From Clostridium sp. OS1-26 (GTDB lineage Bacteria; Bacillota; Clostridia; Clostridiales; Clostridiaceae): a DNA stretch of 64,000 bases. The DNA is taken from NCBI RefSeq assembly GCF_030915445.1, contig NZ_CP133264.1:3691208-3755207 (forward strand), given 5' to 3'. The notes beneath the pieces were generated by a model. It was not told where the DNA came from, made no database searches, and worked only from the letters and a program-made list of their open reading frames with translations. Shown piece after piece: positions 53,385 through 63,161 of this stretch. Made by a program: the position numbers and the translations under genes. Position 1 is the stretch's first letter. Every line of letters starts with the position of its first letter.

Positions 53385-54239
53385 ATGTATGTAAAAAATC
53401 ATTTTTGGATTTTTCAAGAAAAAAATAAGCAGCCAGTACAGAAAGGTCTTAGTGATAAGAAGGGGAGAAGTAGAGTGTTATCTAATAATTTAAAATTAAA
53501 ATTAAAAGATGTTATAGAAAAAAATAATTTAAATGACATTGAATCTTTAATGTTTAAAGATTCGGAGACGTGTTTTAGTATATGTATTGAAGAAAAAGAA
53601 GATTACATAGCAACCGGAAATAGTAGAATTGCTGGTTATCCAGATTTGCCTCCATCTATACAATGGCCAGTTGAAGATGACAACTATTATACATTTATCG
53701 CTCAAATAAATTTATCGGAACTTCCAGAAAACAATATCACTTTTTTACCTAATAAAGGTATAATATATTTTTTTCTTGGATTTGATGATATGGCATCAGA
53801 TGTAGAGCATAAAGTGCTTTATTATAATGGAGATTTATCCATGCTAAAAAAGACTATGCCACCTGAAGGCAAAGAGGAAGTAGACTTTGAAAACCGTGAT
53901 TTTACAGCATATAAAATTTCATTTGAAGAAGATATATCAATATCCACTGATAGTGAAACTGCTGATTTATTATTTGAAAATAATGAAGATATTTATGATA
54001 TGTTTTGTGCCGGACGGGATATGCTGTGGGGACATCCTGAAACTATTTATGGCGGTAATCCTTGTGAAGAACTTGATGAAAATGGAGATAAAAGATGGCA
54101 CTTACTTCTTAAGCTTACATCCATAGATGAAGTAGGAATGTGTTGGTGGGATGCAGGTTATTTAGAGTTTTTAATTGATACTAAGTATTTGAGCAAATTA
54201 GATTTTTCTGAAACCCAAGCTTGCATAGAAACTAGTTAG
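53385..54239 (+). CDS. DUF1963 (YwqG-like) protein
   Basis: About 284 residues from ATG 53385 (GTG 53379 is alternative) after AAAGG. The motifs SRIAGYPDLPPSIQWP, YTFIAQINLSEL, KGIIYFFLGF and MLWGHPETIYGG are typical of DUF1963/YwqG, a beta-rich fold of unknown role often found in bacterial immunity gene arrays. The N-terminal 40 residues are basic and may be a poorly conserved lead-in. A second DUF1963-like gene lies at 58315. Confidence 0.75.
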   Translation: MYVKNHFWIFQEKNKQPVQKGLSDKKGRSRVLSNNLKLKLKDVIEKNNLNDIESLMFKDSETCFSICIEEKEDYIATGNSRIAGYPDLPPSIQWPVEDDNYYTFIAQINLSELPENNITFLPNKGIIYFFLGFDDMASDVEHKVLYYNGDLSMLKKTMPPEGKEEVDFENRDFTAYKISFEEDISISTDSETADLLFENNEDIYDMFCAGRDMLWGHPETIYGGNPCEELDENGDKRWHLLLKLTSIDEVGMCWWDAGYLEFLIDTKYLSKLDFSETQACIETS

Positions 54240-54277
54240 GATGAATTAATATGAAATAATAGAAAGAGGAAGAATTA

Positions 54278-54964
54278 ATGGGAAATAAGCAATATAACTT
54301 AAGTCCATATACATTATTAAGTAAATTATATAATAACAATATTGAAGGCTTTTCAGAAGAAGAAATATCCAAAGCTGAAAAACGTTTAAACATAAAATTG
54401 CCGAAGCTATTAAGAGATTATTATTTATATTATGGAAAACTAAATATTAATAGTAGTCTACATAGAATTTTTTCGCCAGATGAGCTTGATTTTTCGTATA
54501 GTTACTTAATGAAAGAAGTAGAAGATAATGAGATAGAAACTACTATGGAAGACTTAGAACAAACAAAAAATTATTTATTGTTCTGGGTAGAGAATCAGGG
54601 TTGTTGGTATCAAGGAATAGATATTGAAGATATAGAAGATGATAATCCAAAGGTTTATATAACAACTAATGATGATTTATTTAAATGGGCTCTTTGCTCA
54701 AATTCTTTCTATTCTCACATATTAAGTATGATAGATGAACAACTGCAGGATAGTGATTTAGAATATAAAGATGTATCTAAAGAAGATATTCCACTAATTT
54801 TAAAACAAAATGAAATTGATACAAAAAAATTAATATCTACTATAAATCATCATAATAGTGTACATGTTGTTACGTGTTGGGATGCAGAGAAGAAAAGACT
54901 ATTTTATTTTATAAGGGAAAAAGAAGAATTAGAAAGTTTAAGGATTATATCAGCTCAAAATTAA
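54278..54964 (+). CDS. SMI1/KNR4 (SUKH) superfamily protein
   Basis: 228 residues. FSEEEISKAEKRLNIKLPKLLRDYYLYYGKLN is a clear SUKH N-terminal motif, then YLLFWVENQGCWYQGIDIEDIED for the central strands and NDDLFKWALCSNSFYSHIL for the closing helix. AGAGGAAG precedes ATG 54278. Immunity-type. Followed by about 195 bases of AT-rich DNA. Confidence 0.8.
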   Translation: MGNKQYNLSPYTLLSKLYNNNIEGFSEEEISKAEKRLNIKLPKLLRDYYLYYGKLNINSSLHRIFSPDELDFSYSYLMKEVEDNEIETTMEDLEQTKNYLLFWVENQGCWYQGIDIEDIEDDNPKVYITTNDDLFKWALCSNSFYSHILSMIDEQLQDSDLEYKDVSKEDIPLILKQNEIDTKKLISTINHHNSVHVVTCWDAEKKRLFYFIREKEELESLRIISAQN

Positions 54965-55161
54965 TTACTAATAATGTTGGATATAGATTAATATAACTGT
55001 ATATTTATTTCGCTATATTCTTAGTATGTTTATTAACTTTAAAATAGCGATAATTAGACAATAGTAAATGAACAAGACATATGAAAGATATAAAACAACT
55101 CAATAAATAGTAATTTATCGAGTATATTGTAGAACTACACATTGAAATTTGGAGGTAAATA

Positions 55162-55824
55162 ATGAATGAAATAATTAGCATAGATAAAATTCTATATAGT
55201 AAGGTTTCTTTAGAAAAGGATTATCGGGAAGAAACAAATAAATTAGGGTGGGGGGATTATACTGATGTTTTATATTCTTTTCTTGGAGTTTTTGTTGTGG
55301 GTCTAAAGGTATATTGTGGTTCAAATGAATATGCTAATTTAAAAAAAATATTGGATAAAGAAATACAAATTAATGGGCATCAAAGAGAATATAGTTGGAA
55401 TTTTATTAGGACCTTTGTTAAGCATTATTCTGAACAAGATAAGGATAATAAAATTAAGATTGCTGTCGATGAATTAAAAAATCTTAAAGAAATGAAAGAA
55501 TTTATTAATGTCTATAATTCAATAGGAAATGTTTTTCCTATATGGCCAGGAGGTAATATACATAGAGGTACAAATGGATGTTATGATATTCCCGATATCT
55601 ATTTTAACAAAGGAGATATCCGTAACTATTCCGAGCACTTTTTTAATACATTTTGTACAAGTAATTTTATGGAAAAAATTATAGATGGAGATTATTGTAC
55701 TTTTACTCCTAACTCAATACTGAATTTTGACAGAGAAGAGTATAGGAAATTCTTAATTCATATTCATGATACGATATGCGAAAGAGAAGAAAAAATAAAT
55801 ATCACATTAAAATTATTGGAATAA
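55162..55824 (+). CDS. Conserved hypothetical protein (DUF6994-like)
   Basis: 220 residues. The block FINVYNSIGNVFPIWPGGNIHRG followed by NGCYDIPDIYF is distinctive and seen in a hypothetical family that I believe is DUF6994. The C-terminus is a charged helix (FREEYRKFLIHIHDTICEREE-like). GGAGG precedes ATG 55162. Function unknown. Its place among immunity genes is the only context. Confidence 0.6.
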   Translation: MNEIISIDKILYSKVSLEKDYREETNKLGWGDYTDVLYSFLGVFVVGLKVYCGSNEYANLKKILDKEIQINGHQREYSWNFIRTFVKHYSEQDKDNKIKIAVDELKNLKEMKEFINVYNSIGNVFPIWPGGNIHRGTNGCYDIPDIYFNKGDIRNYSEHFFNTFCTSNFMEKIIDGDYCTFTPNSILNFDREEYRKFLIHIHDTICEREEKINITLKLLE

Positions 55825-55961
55825 TTCTTTATACTCATAAATTTCAATTTGTCTGATTTAAAAAAATTAGTGGTTTACTTAATGCATATCTTTTTCATTA
55901 TACGACTTAACTATTGAAAAAAGATAAGAATAATCTTTATTGAATAAGGAGCAATTAAAAA

Positions 55962-56741
55962 ATGAGACTAAGTAAAGAAGAAATAGAAAAGTGTAATGAC
56001 CCTAGTGAACTTGGAAATATGTTAAGACAAGCAGCAAAGGAAGGGGAGCTAGATTTAGTTAAACTGATTATAAGTAAAGGCTCAGCAGATATAAATTACA
56101 ATGGCAAGGATAAGGCATTTGTATGTAATTCTACCCCACTGCAGTGGGCTGTAATTAGTGGAAATTTAAATGTTGTTAAACTTTTATTAGAAAATGGTGC
56201 AAATGTATCAATAACTGATAAATGGGGATATAGACCTTTTAATGAAGCAGTAGAGGCAGCTAATGATAGATGGGGGTATAGAGCTCTTGATGAATCCATA
56301 GGAAAATATGATAAGGAAATACTGGAGATTATTAAAATTCACGAGCCCAAAGAATGGCATCAGCGTGAATGGTGTATACAAAGCTTGAAAAGCTTTGAGT
56401 TACCTGATGAGGTTATTGAATTTTTAGGCTCTGAAAATAGGAAAATAGATTTAAAAGAATCTGAGTGGACAAATTATGTTGAATTTTATGCTCTTGATGA
56501 GGTAAGAGTATTTAAATGGAATGACATGACATTTGTTGATTTGGTATACGATGTAGATGATTATGACAATATAGGAGTAATGTCCTGGATACCAGAACAT
56601 AAAAGTTTTGCATGTCTAGATATGGAACATGCAAAGTTTGGTTTTATTCCAGGGCTGACATGGAGCGAATTTATGGCAAGTCCTGCTAGGTATATCGATG
56701 GATCATTATCATGGGAATTTTGTGAAGATGATGATGAGTAG
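55962..56741 (+). CDS. Ankyrin-repeat protein with a C-terminal SUKH-like domain
   Basis: 259 residues. Ankyrin repeats at about 15-110 (TPLQWAVISGNLNVVKLLLENGANVSITDKWG). A tandem duplication of 48 bases (units from 56217 and 56265) gives the pair DKWGYRPFNEAVEAAN and DRWGYRALDESIGKYD. The C-terminal half (LKSFELPDEVIEFLG, FYALDEVRVFKWNDM) has a SUKH-like layout. Very acidic end (EFCEDDDE). AAGGAG precedes ATG 55962. Confidence 0.72.
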   Translation: MRLSKEEIEKCNDPSELGNMLRQAAKEGELDLVKLIISKGSADINYNGKDKAFVCNSTPLQWAVISGNLNVVKLLLENGANVSITDKWGYRPFNEAVEAANDRWGYRALDESIGKYDKEILEIIKIHEPKEWHQREWCIQSLKSFELPDEVIEFLGSENRKIDLKESEWTNYVEFYALDEVRVFKWNDMTFVDLVYDVDDYDNIGVMSWIPEHKSFACLDMEHAKFGFIPGLTWSEFMASPARYIDGSLSWEFCEDDDE

Positions 56742-56768
56742 CTTTATATAATGGGAGGGAGTGGAGCT

Positions 56769-57263
56769 ATGAAAATCAGAAAAGCAGAACTTGGAGATTT
56801 AAAAGAAATTATGGACATCTTTAGTAATGCAATTAGTACAATGAATAATAACAATATACACCAATGGGACGGAATATATCCTACCGAGGATATTATTAAG
56901 CAAGATATATTAAAAAGGCAAATGCATGTTGGAATTAAAGATAATACTATTGCTTCTGTTGTAGTTGTTAATGATGAATTTGACGAACAGTACAAAAATG
57001 GTAATTGGAAATATAGCAATGAAAGATTTGCTGTAATACATCGATTATGTGTTAATCCAATTTATCAAAATCAAAAAATAGGAAAAAATACAATGCTTAT
57101 GATTGAAGATTTATTAAAGAAAGAAGGAATAGACTGTATTAGATTAGATGCTTTTTCTCTAAATCCATATGCATTAAAAATGTATGAAAAGCTTGGATAT
57201 GAAAAGGTTGGAGAAACAAACTGGAGAAAAGGATTGTTTTATTTGTTTGAGAAGAAACTATAG
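56769..57263 (+). CDS. GNAT family N-acetyltransferase
   Basis: 164 residues from ATG 56769 (GGGAGGGAG upstream). The acetyl-CoA site is visible in RFAVIHRLCVNPIYQNQKIGKN, followed by LRLDAFSLNPYALKMYEKLGYE-type ending (IRLDAFSLNPYALKMYEKLG). Acceptor unknown. A complete gene, unlike the truncated GNAT at 21541. It may be a passenger in the immunity-type island. Confidence 0.9.
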   Translation: MKIRKAELGDLKEIMDIFSNAISTMNNNNIHQWDGIYPTEDIIKQDILKRQMHVGIKDNTIASVVVVNDEFDEQYKNGNWKYSNERFAVIHRLCVNPIYQNQKIGKNTMLMIEDLLKKEGIDCIRLDAFSLNPYALKMYEKLGYEKVGETNWRKGLFYLFEKKL

Positions 57264-57293
57264 TATGTTTTTTAAAATCTAGGGAGGTTATTT

Positions 57294-57608
57294 ATGAGTA
57301 TAAACGAAAATATTTGCCAACAAAAATTATTAGTCTCAAAGTTATCTATTGCTTCATTCATTTTAGCAGTGTTGGCATATGCTATATTAATTTTTATATT
57401 AATATTTAAGATATCTCTTAAAGCACTTTTGGCATTTGCACCTTTAATAATGCTTTTTTCATTAACAACTAGTTTAATATTATCAATCATAGATTTAAGA
57501 AGAAAAAATAGAAAGAAAATCCTTTCTATTATAGCAACCGTTCTTTCAGGTTTATATTTTTTATTTATAATTGGTGGAATAGCTGTTACTTTATTAATGC
57601 ATAAATGA
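57294..57608 (+). CDS. Small membrane protein, DUF4190-like
   Basis: 104 residues with three hydrophobic spans (SIASFILAVLAYAILIFILI, LLAFAPLIMLFSLTTSLIL, IIATVLSGLYFLFIIGG) separated by a basic loop RRKNRKK. GGGAGG precedes ATG 57294. No catalytic motif. The layout resembles DUF4190-type small membrane proteins. Confidence 0.6.
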   Translation: MSINENICQQKLLVSKLSIASFILAVLAYAILIFILIFKISLKALLAFAPLIMLFSLTTSLILSIIDLRRKNRKKILSIIATVLSGLYFLFIIGGIAVTLLMHK

Positions 57609-57741
57609 TGTAGAAGTATTTATTACAGAGGAGTCAAAAGGAGCCACAACTTGTTTTAATCATGATGAAGCTATTGGAGATCATTGGATTGAAATGGTTA
57701 TTGATGAAAAAGAAATTGAAAGCTTTGTAGTGAATGGATAA
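57607..57741 (+). pseudogene. C-terminal stub of an immunity-type gene
   Basis: A 44-codon open stretch with no start, overlapping the previous stop: DVEVFITEESKGATTCFNHD then EAIGDHWIEMVIDEKEIESF and two stops. Its coding-like character and lack of ATG or ribosome site suggest the 3' remnant of a deleted gene. Confidence 0.5.
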
Positions 57742-57764
57742 TAATACAGGAAGTGATAAGTATT

Positions 57765-58199
57765 ATGAGATATGAAAAAGAAATTGAATTTTTAAAATCT
57801 ATAGAGCGATTAGACACGCCTCTAACTTTAGATCAAAACAAAAGAGAACTGTATTCTAAAAAGCAGATAGAAGAATTGAGAAAAGAACATCCTCAAATAC
57901 CTGAAGATTATCTTGAGTATCTTTCAGAAATAGGTGCAGGCAGTTTTAGAGAAGAGTTTTGTACTATTTTTGGAGAACTATGTGAAATTGAGGATTTTTA
58001 TGATGAGAGCCTTTTAGAATTTTTGGATTTCGAGGAGAGGGTAGTACAATTTGGGTGCGATCCTTCTGGTAAAGCTTTAGTTTTTTTAATTGATGAGAAT
58101 TGGGAAGTAGGAGAAATTTGGGATGATGATTTGGGTAGTGTAGATCGAACTGGAAAAGCATTTTATGATTATATTTGTGAAGTAATAAATACACTCTGA
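57765..58199 (+). CDS. SMI1/KNR4 (SUKH) superfamily protein
   Basis: 144 residues from ATG 57765 with AGGAAGTG upstream. EHPQIPEDYLEYLSEIGAGSFREEF is the SUKH motif; FLIDENWEVGEIWDD the central strand; TGKAFYDYICEV the closing helix. Paralogue of 50210-50677, with matching ends and spacing. Immunity-type. Confidence 0.82.
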   Translation: MRYEKEIEFLKSIERLDTPLTLDQNKRELYSKKQIEELRKEHPQIPEDYLEYLSEIGAGSFREEFCTIFGELCEIEDFYDESLLEFLDFEERVVQFGCDPSGKALVFLIDENWEVGEIWDDDLGSVDRTGKAFYDYICEVINTL

Positions 58200-58201
58200 T
58201 A

Positions 58202-58303
58202 GTCAAAATTAATTGGTATGATGTAGAAGAATATGGACATGAACCAGCTTCAAGAGAGATTGCAGAAAAAGTATTTAAAATGAGAAAAGTAAATGATTTA
58301 TAG
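58202..58303 (+). pseudogene. Gene stub between immunity genes
   Basis: A 33-codon open stretch without a start: VKINWYDVEEYGHEPASREI then AEKVFKMRKVNDL and TAG. It looks like the C-terminal end of a lost protein and lies 3 bases after the previous gene. Confidence 0.45.
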
Positions 58304-58314
58304 GAGAAGAATAC

Positions 58315-58974
58315 ATGATAAAAAAATACTCAATAGATTTTATTGAAGAAAAGAAAAAAGTAGAAATGCCAGTAACTAAATTTGGGGGACAACCAATTTG
58401 GATAGATAAAGCTCAATGGCCTATTGATGAGGAAAATGGCAAACCAATGAGATTCATATGTCAAATAGAACTTTATCCTGAAATTTTTGGTGAGAGTAAA
58501 TTTAAAATGGCTTATTTATTTGTTTCAAAAGAATGGAATAATTATGTTGTTATATGTCAGCCATCAAATACAAAAATAGTGACAAATGATATAGTTAAAG
58601 GTCCAACAATTTATAAAATGGTAGAAAAGAAGAATAGCTCATTTTTAGTTCCACAAGGTTGTGAGTTTACAGTTAACCTTATTTTAGGAGAAGATTATAA
58701 TTTTGTTCATCAAAGTCCTTATTTTAAAGGTGATGAACTTGTTTTTGAAGAGAGTCCAGAAGATTACAATGAAATATTGGATGGAAATAAAATAGGTGGA
58801 ACACCTCTTTTTCTAAACTGTGATGAGCTTCCGGAAGGAGATATGTGGAAGTTGTTATTACAATTAGATGCTACTAAACTACCATTTGAACTTAACTTTG
58901 GTGATGCTGGAATGGGATTTTTCCTTATAAATATGAAAGACAATAATTTGAAGTTTATTATAGAAAGTTGCTAA
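58315..58974 (+). CDS. DUF1963 (YwqG-like) protein
   Basis: 219 residues. PVTKFGGQPIWIDKAQWPID, MRFICQIELYPEIF, GGTPLFLNCDELP and LLLQLDATKLPFELNFGDAG follow the DUF1963 pattern. AGGAGA precedes ATG 58315. Same broad family as 53385-54239 but distantly related. Immunity-type by context. Confidence 0.75.
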   Translation: MIKKYSIDFIEEKKKVEMPVTKFGGQPIWIDKAQWPIDEENGKPMRFICQIELYPEIFGESKFKMAYLFVSKEWNNYVVICQPSNTKIVTNDIVKGPTIYKMVEKKNSSFLVPQGCEFTVNLILGEDYNFVHQSPYFKGDELVFEESPEDYNEILDGNKIGGTPLFLNCDELPEGDMWKLLLQLDATKLPFELNFGDAGMGFFLINMKDNNLKFIIESC

Positions 58975-59009
58975 TAAAAAATTAAAGAAATATAGAAAGG
59001 AAATAAATT

Positions 59010-59588
59010 ATGAAAGATATTATTATGAATTTAAACTTTTCACAAGAAACAAAGGATTTTTTATGTAAAACAAAAATTGAAGTGGATGAATTTGAAGATA
59101 TAAATATTAAATTTTTTAATAAGGAACGTGGATTTTTATGTGATGTGGTAGAGTGGACAAAGATAAATGATCATACACTAAATAATTTTAATAAGAAATT
59201 TGTATCAGAGTTCTTAGGAGAACTTGAAAAATTCAGAGCATATTATGTTATTGCTGACAACTTAGATAGTGGTAATTTGATAGCTATACAGGAATCCACA
59301 GGAGAAATTTATGAACTTGAACATGAAGTTATTGAAGAAGTTGTAGCATCTTTTGTGAATTCTTCTTTTGTCAAAATGTATGAAAGTATGAAATATTTTA
59401 AGGAAATGAAAAGTAAAATTATTGAATTTAGAGAACAGGAAAATATTGAGGAGATTGAGATGTTGCTTGAAAAAGCCAAAAAAGATCTTGTTTTAATAGA
59501 TAATAAAGTAGTTATTAATGATGATGAGTATAATTGTCAGTTTTGGAATGGAATGATAGAAAGTTATAGAGAATGGTGTTTAGATTAA
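59010..59588 (+). CDS. SUKH-4-type immunity-like protein
   Basis: 192 residues. YYVIADNLDSGNLIAIQEST then GEIYELEHEVIEEVVASFVNSSFVKMYESM matches SUKH-4-like immunity proteins, where a strand pair is followed by the VNSS helix. A Glu-rich C-terminal part (EIEMLLEKAKKDL) adds helices. AAAGGAAA precedes ATG 59010. Directly before the DUF4132 gene. Confidence 0.68.
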   Translation: MKDIIMNLNFSQETKDFLCKTKIEVDEFEDINIKFFNKERGFLCDVVEWTKINDHTLNNFNKKFVSEFLGELEKFRAYYVIADNLDSGNLIAIQESTGEIYELEHEVIEEVVASFVNSSFVKMYESMKYFKEMKSKIIEFREQENIEEIEMLLEKAKKDLVLIDNKVVINDDEYNCQFWNGMIESYREWCLD

Positions 59589-59628
59589 AAAAGATAGAAT
59601 ATAAAAATAAAGAGAGGGGTTAAGAATC

Positions 59629-62600
59629 ATGGGGTTACAGCAACACTTAATAGAAAAAATAAGTAATGTGCTATTAGAACTCGGATTATCCAATGAAGTT
59701 ATTGATAGTTTTGAAGCGTACATAGAAGGAACCTTAGAAGAACAGGGGTTTTTCAAAAGTCTTCCTAATATAGATATGGATAATTTAAATGCCGATGTAG
59801 CAGAACAAATGGTCAGTACCTATAAATCCTTAGATAAACATAAAGCTTATGATTATCTTTCAAAGTATATAAAAATATTATTTCAAATGGGAAAAGTATC
59901 TGTATTTTCAATTATAGATAAGACAACCTATTATTATGGAGATGAATATTGCAAAAGGTTTTTAAAATATAATATAAGTCCCTCATTTGTCATAGCATAT
60001 TATGCTAAGTGCATTACTAGACAAGAACGTACCTTAGAACGAGGATTTATTAAGTTTTACGATAGTCTTTATGAGGAATACAAAAATGCATTTAAAGAAG
60101 CCTTTGCTATTAGTAAGATAAATGAACAAGCAATTATAGCAACTTATTTAATTCAGAAAGAAAAGGATAAAGAACTTTGCAGGTGGCTAGAAGAAGATAT
60201 GGTTAATTCCATAGGAGCTCTATTCAATGATAAAATACCTTCTCAGGAAACAGACATTTTAGCGAAATACTTAAAAGTTGAGACTTCAGATTTAGAAGAA
60301 ACAATAGAACTATTAAAAAGTAATAATAGCTTAGCTTCAAATATTAATACATATACTTTAAAATTCCTTATAGGAATCAGCTCTACTATATCTAATGAAT
60401 CAGATATAGCAAATAGATTTATTAAATTTGCTATATTATTCGATTATGAGAAATCCTTTGATGGCTTATATAACTATCTTAAATATAATAGATATAACAA
60501 AATTACAAAATTTATGGACAAACTTCAAATTAAAAAAGAATTATATATTGCATGGATGGGAAATGCCAATTCTCTTAGATACCATGATTATACCTTTGAA
60601 AAGGAGTTAAAAGAAGAATTAGATAAAAATAAAGAAGAGTTCATAAAGGCTATTACAATGTGTAGTGGTATTAATAAAGCTTATATGGCTTCACTTCTTT
60701 GGCAAAAGGGAGAAGGGTTAGAATTCGTAGGTGAAGGAGAAGATGTTTTTATTCATGAATTTTCTGCGCTTATGGATAAAGTAAATATTGAAATAGATAT
60801 TTATGAAAACTTTATTGAATATTTAAGAGGTAATATTTCTTTTGACAATATAAGCAAAGCATTACAAGGACTATTAGGAAAAAAAGATATGTATATATAT
60901 AATTCTAATTTTTGTAAGGTCCTGTTTTGGTTAAAAGATGTATCTCCTATGTTTGAAAAAGCTATGAAGATATTCATTACTATAGGAAATCCGGACATAT
61001 TAAGACACATATATGATGACTATAAAAAATTTAAAGGTATGAAAATTGGAGATGAAGATTTAAATTCTTTTATAGAATTATTGGATAGTTATGGAGCTTC
61101 AATAATGAATTATACCTCTTTCTTAGGAAACTATGCCTTTGGTAATTATGTTAAAGAAGTATTACGTAATCAATCAACAAGTATTATTGCGAAACTAATT
61201 GAAAAGGATGAAGAGCAGTTTATAGAAAATATACCTTATTGTCAGGCTGAAACAAGAGCAGGCTTTTTAGAAATATTATTTCAATATTGTGATGGGTCCA
61301 AAGGTGCAAAAGTTCTTATAGAGTATTTAGGAGATTCTTCAAAGATTGTAAGGGAGAAAGTCATAGAACTTTTAACTTTAAGTGAAAAAAGCCATGAGAT
61401 GGTAATACCTAGTTTAAGTGCAAAAAAACAAGCAGTTAGGGAAGCAGCGGTAAGGATACTTTCCAAAAGCAGTAATGAAAAAGTAATTGAAGCATTAAAT
61501 AAAGCCTTAGAAGTAGAAAAAAGTGAAAAAATAAAGGCACTTTTAAGAGAAGCTTTAAATGTAGAAAGTGATTTAGAAGAAAATAATGATGAACTAGGTA
61601 TTTTAGAATACTGTAAAAAAGCTTTAAAGGGTAATAAAGCAGCAGGTTTGAAGTGGTTAGATTGCGATACCTTATCAAAAGTAAGATTTAAGGATAGTGA
61701 AAAGTTTGCAGAGGATGAAATTATAAAATATATGCTTATATGTTATTCTTCCTGCATTGAAATAGGTTTAAGTAGTGAAGCGAAAATGGTAAGTGAACTT
61801 TTAGATGCAAAAGATTTAGCAAAATTAGCTTTAGAAGTTTTTGAAAGATGGCTTAATAGCGGAGCAGAAAGCAAGAAAAAATGGGTGCTCCCTTTTGCAG
61901 CGGTTTATGGAGATTATGATGTGATTAGCGCATTGAAAAAGAATATAGAAGAGTGGGCAAAGAATTCAAGAGGGGCTATTGCTAGTGAGGCTGTAAAGGC
62001 TCTTGCGCTTAATGGAAGTAATGAAGCTCTTATAATAGTGGACAATATAGCAAGAAAGTTTAAATTTAAGCAGGTTAAAAATGCTGCAGCTACTGCACTT
62101 CAATTTGCATCCGAACAAATGGATATAGATATGGAAGAACTTTCAGATAGAATAGTTCCAGACTTAGGTTTTGACATAAAAGGAGAAAGAGTTTTTGACT
62201 ACGGAGATAGAAAGTTTATTGTAACCCTTACTCCTGAGCTTACTTTAGATGTACAAGATGAAAGTGGCAAAAACTTTAAAAACCTTCCAGCACCAAATAA
62301 AAAAGATGATGAAACTAAAGCAGCAGAAGCTTCATTAGAATTTAAGAACTTAAAGAAACAGTTAAAAACAGTAGCAAATATACAAGCTATTCGTTTAGAG
62401 TTGGCGCTATCTAGCAATAGAAAGTGGACAAAAGAAGCATGGGTAAAGCTCTTTGTTGAAAATCCTATTATGCATCAATTTTCCATAGGTCTCGTATGGG
62501 GTATTTATGAAGACAATATTTTAACTGATAGTTTCAGATATATGGAGGATGGCAGCTTTAATACTAAAGATGAAGATGAATATGAATTAAAGAATGGAGT

Positions 62601-63138
62601 AGTAATAGGAATTGTTCATCCAATAGAATTAAGTAAAGAAGATATGGAATTGTGGAAAGAACAGTTTGAAAACTATGAAATTAAACAGCCCCTTGAACAG
62701 TTAAATAGAGAGATATTTACGGTTACTGAAGAAGAAAAAACTAATAAGAAGGTAGAACGCTTTGGAGGAATCATGTTAAATGGTTTATCTCTATTAGGTA
62801 AGTTAACTAGCTTTGGATGGAGTAGAGGGCCAATTGGAGATGGCGGCGGTTACTATACTTTTTACAAGGAAGATAGTACTTTTAAAATAGATGTTGAATT
62901 AAGTTTTAGTGGTGTAAGTGTAGGCTATGAAAATGAAGAAGTAACAGTATATGACTTAAGTTTTTATAAAGAAGGAACAGCATCAAAATATAGTTATATA
63001 AATGACAAAATGTATGAGCATAATGTTGTATCACCAGAGACACTGCCTAAAAGATTTCTTAGTGAGATTCTATATCAAATAAATAAGGCAACGGCTTCAA
63101 AAACAGGAACTAATGAGAATTGGAAGGAAGAGAAGTAG
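59629..63138 (+). CDS. Large DUF4132 protein (YehI/MolR-like)
   Basis: 1169 residues. A long helical N-terminus with HEAT-like repeats (VLIEYLGDSSKIVREKVIEL, about 555-645; again about 770-830), then the DUF4132 core: RKWTKEAWVKLFVENPIMHQ (about 931), FSIGLVWGIYED, and GWSRGPIGDGGGYYTFYKED (about 1065). E. coli YehI (MolR) has this domain and belongs to the yeh cluster with MoxR, DUF5682, VWA and SWIM partners. Here it lies 11 kb from them, beyond the immunity-type genes. GAGGGG precedes ATG 59629. Function unknown. Confidence 0.85.
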   Translation: MGLQQHLIEKISNVLLELGLSNEVIDSFEAYIEGTLEEQGFFKSLPNIDMDNLNADVAEQMVSTYKSLDKHKAYDYLSKYIKILFQMGKVSVFSIIDKTTYYYGDEYCKRFLKYNISPSFVIAYYAKCITRQERTLERGFIKFYDSLYEEYKNAFKEAFAISKINEQAIIATYLIQKEKDKELCRWLEEDMVNSIGALFNDKIPSQETDILAKYLKVETSDLEETIELLKSNNSLASNINTYTLKFLIGISSTISNESDIANRFIKFAILFDYEKSFDGLYNYLKYNRYNKITKFMDKLQIKKELYIAWMGNANSLRYHDYTFEKELKEELDKNKEEFIKAITMCSGINKAYMASLLWQKGEGLEFVGEGEDVFIHEFSALMDKVNIEIDIYENFIEYLRGNISFDNISKALQGLLGKKDMYIYNSNFCKVLFWLKDVSPMFEKAMKIFITIGNPDILRHIYDDYKKFKGMKIGDEDLNSFIELLDSYGASIMNYTSFLGNYAFGNYVKEVLRNQSTSIIAKLIEKDEEQFIENIPYCQAETRAGFLEILFQYCDGSKGAKVLIEYLGDSSKIVREKVIELLTLSEKSHEMVIPSLSAKKQAVREAAVRILSKSSNEKVIEALNKALEVEKSEKIKALLREALNVESDLEENNDELGILEYCKKALKGNKAAGLKWLDCDTLSKVRFKDSEKFAEDEIIKYMLICYSSCIEIGLSSEAKMVSELLDAKDLAKLALEVFERWLNSGAESKKKWVLPFAAVYGDYDVISALKKNIEEWAKNSRGAIASEAVKALALNGSNEALIIVDNIARKFKFKQVKNAAATALQFASEQMDIDMEELSDRIVPDLGFDIKGERVFDYGDRKFIVTLTPELTLDVQDESGKNFKNLPAPNKKDDETKAAEASLEFKNLKKQLKTVANIQAIRLELALSSNRKWTKEAWVKLFVENPIMHQFSIGLVWGIYEDNILTDSFRYMEDGSFNTKDEDEYELKNGVVIGIVHPIELSKEDMELWKEQFENYEIKQPLEQLNREIFTVTEEEKTNKKVERFGGIMLNGLSLLGKLTSFGWSRGPIGDGGGYYTFYKEDSTFKIDVELSFSGVSVGYENEEVTVYDLSFYKEGTASKYSYINDKMYEHNVVSPETLPKRFLSEILYQINKATASKTGTNENWKEEK

Positions 63139-63161
63139 AGATTTTTAATGTGGAGGAATAA

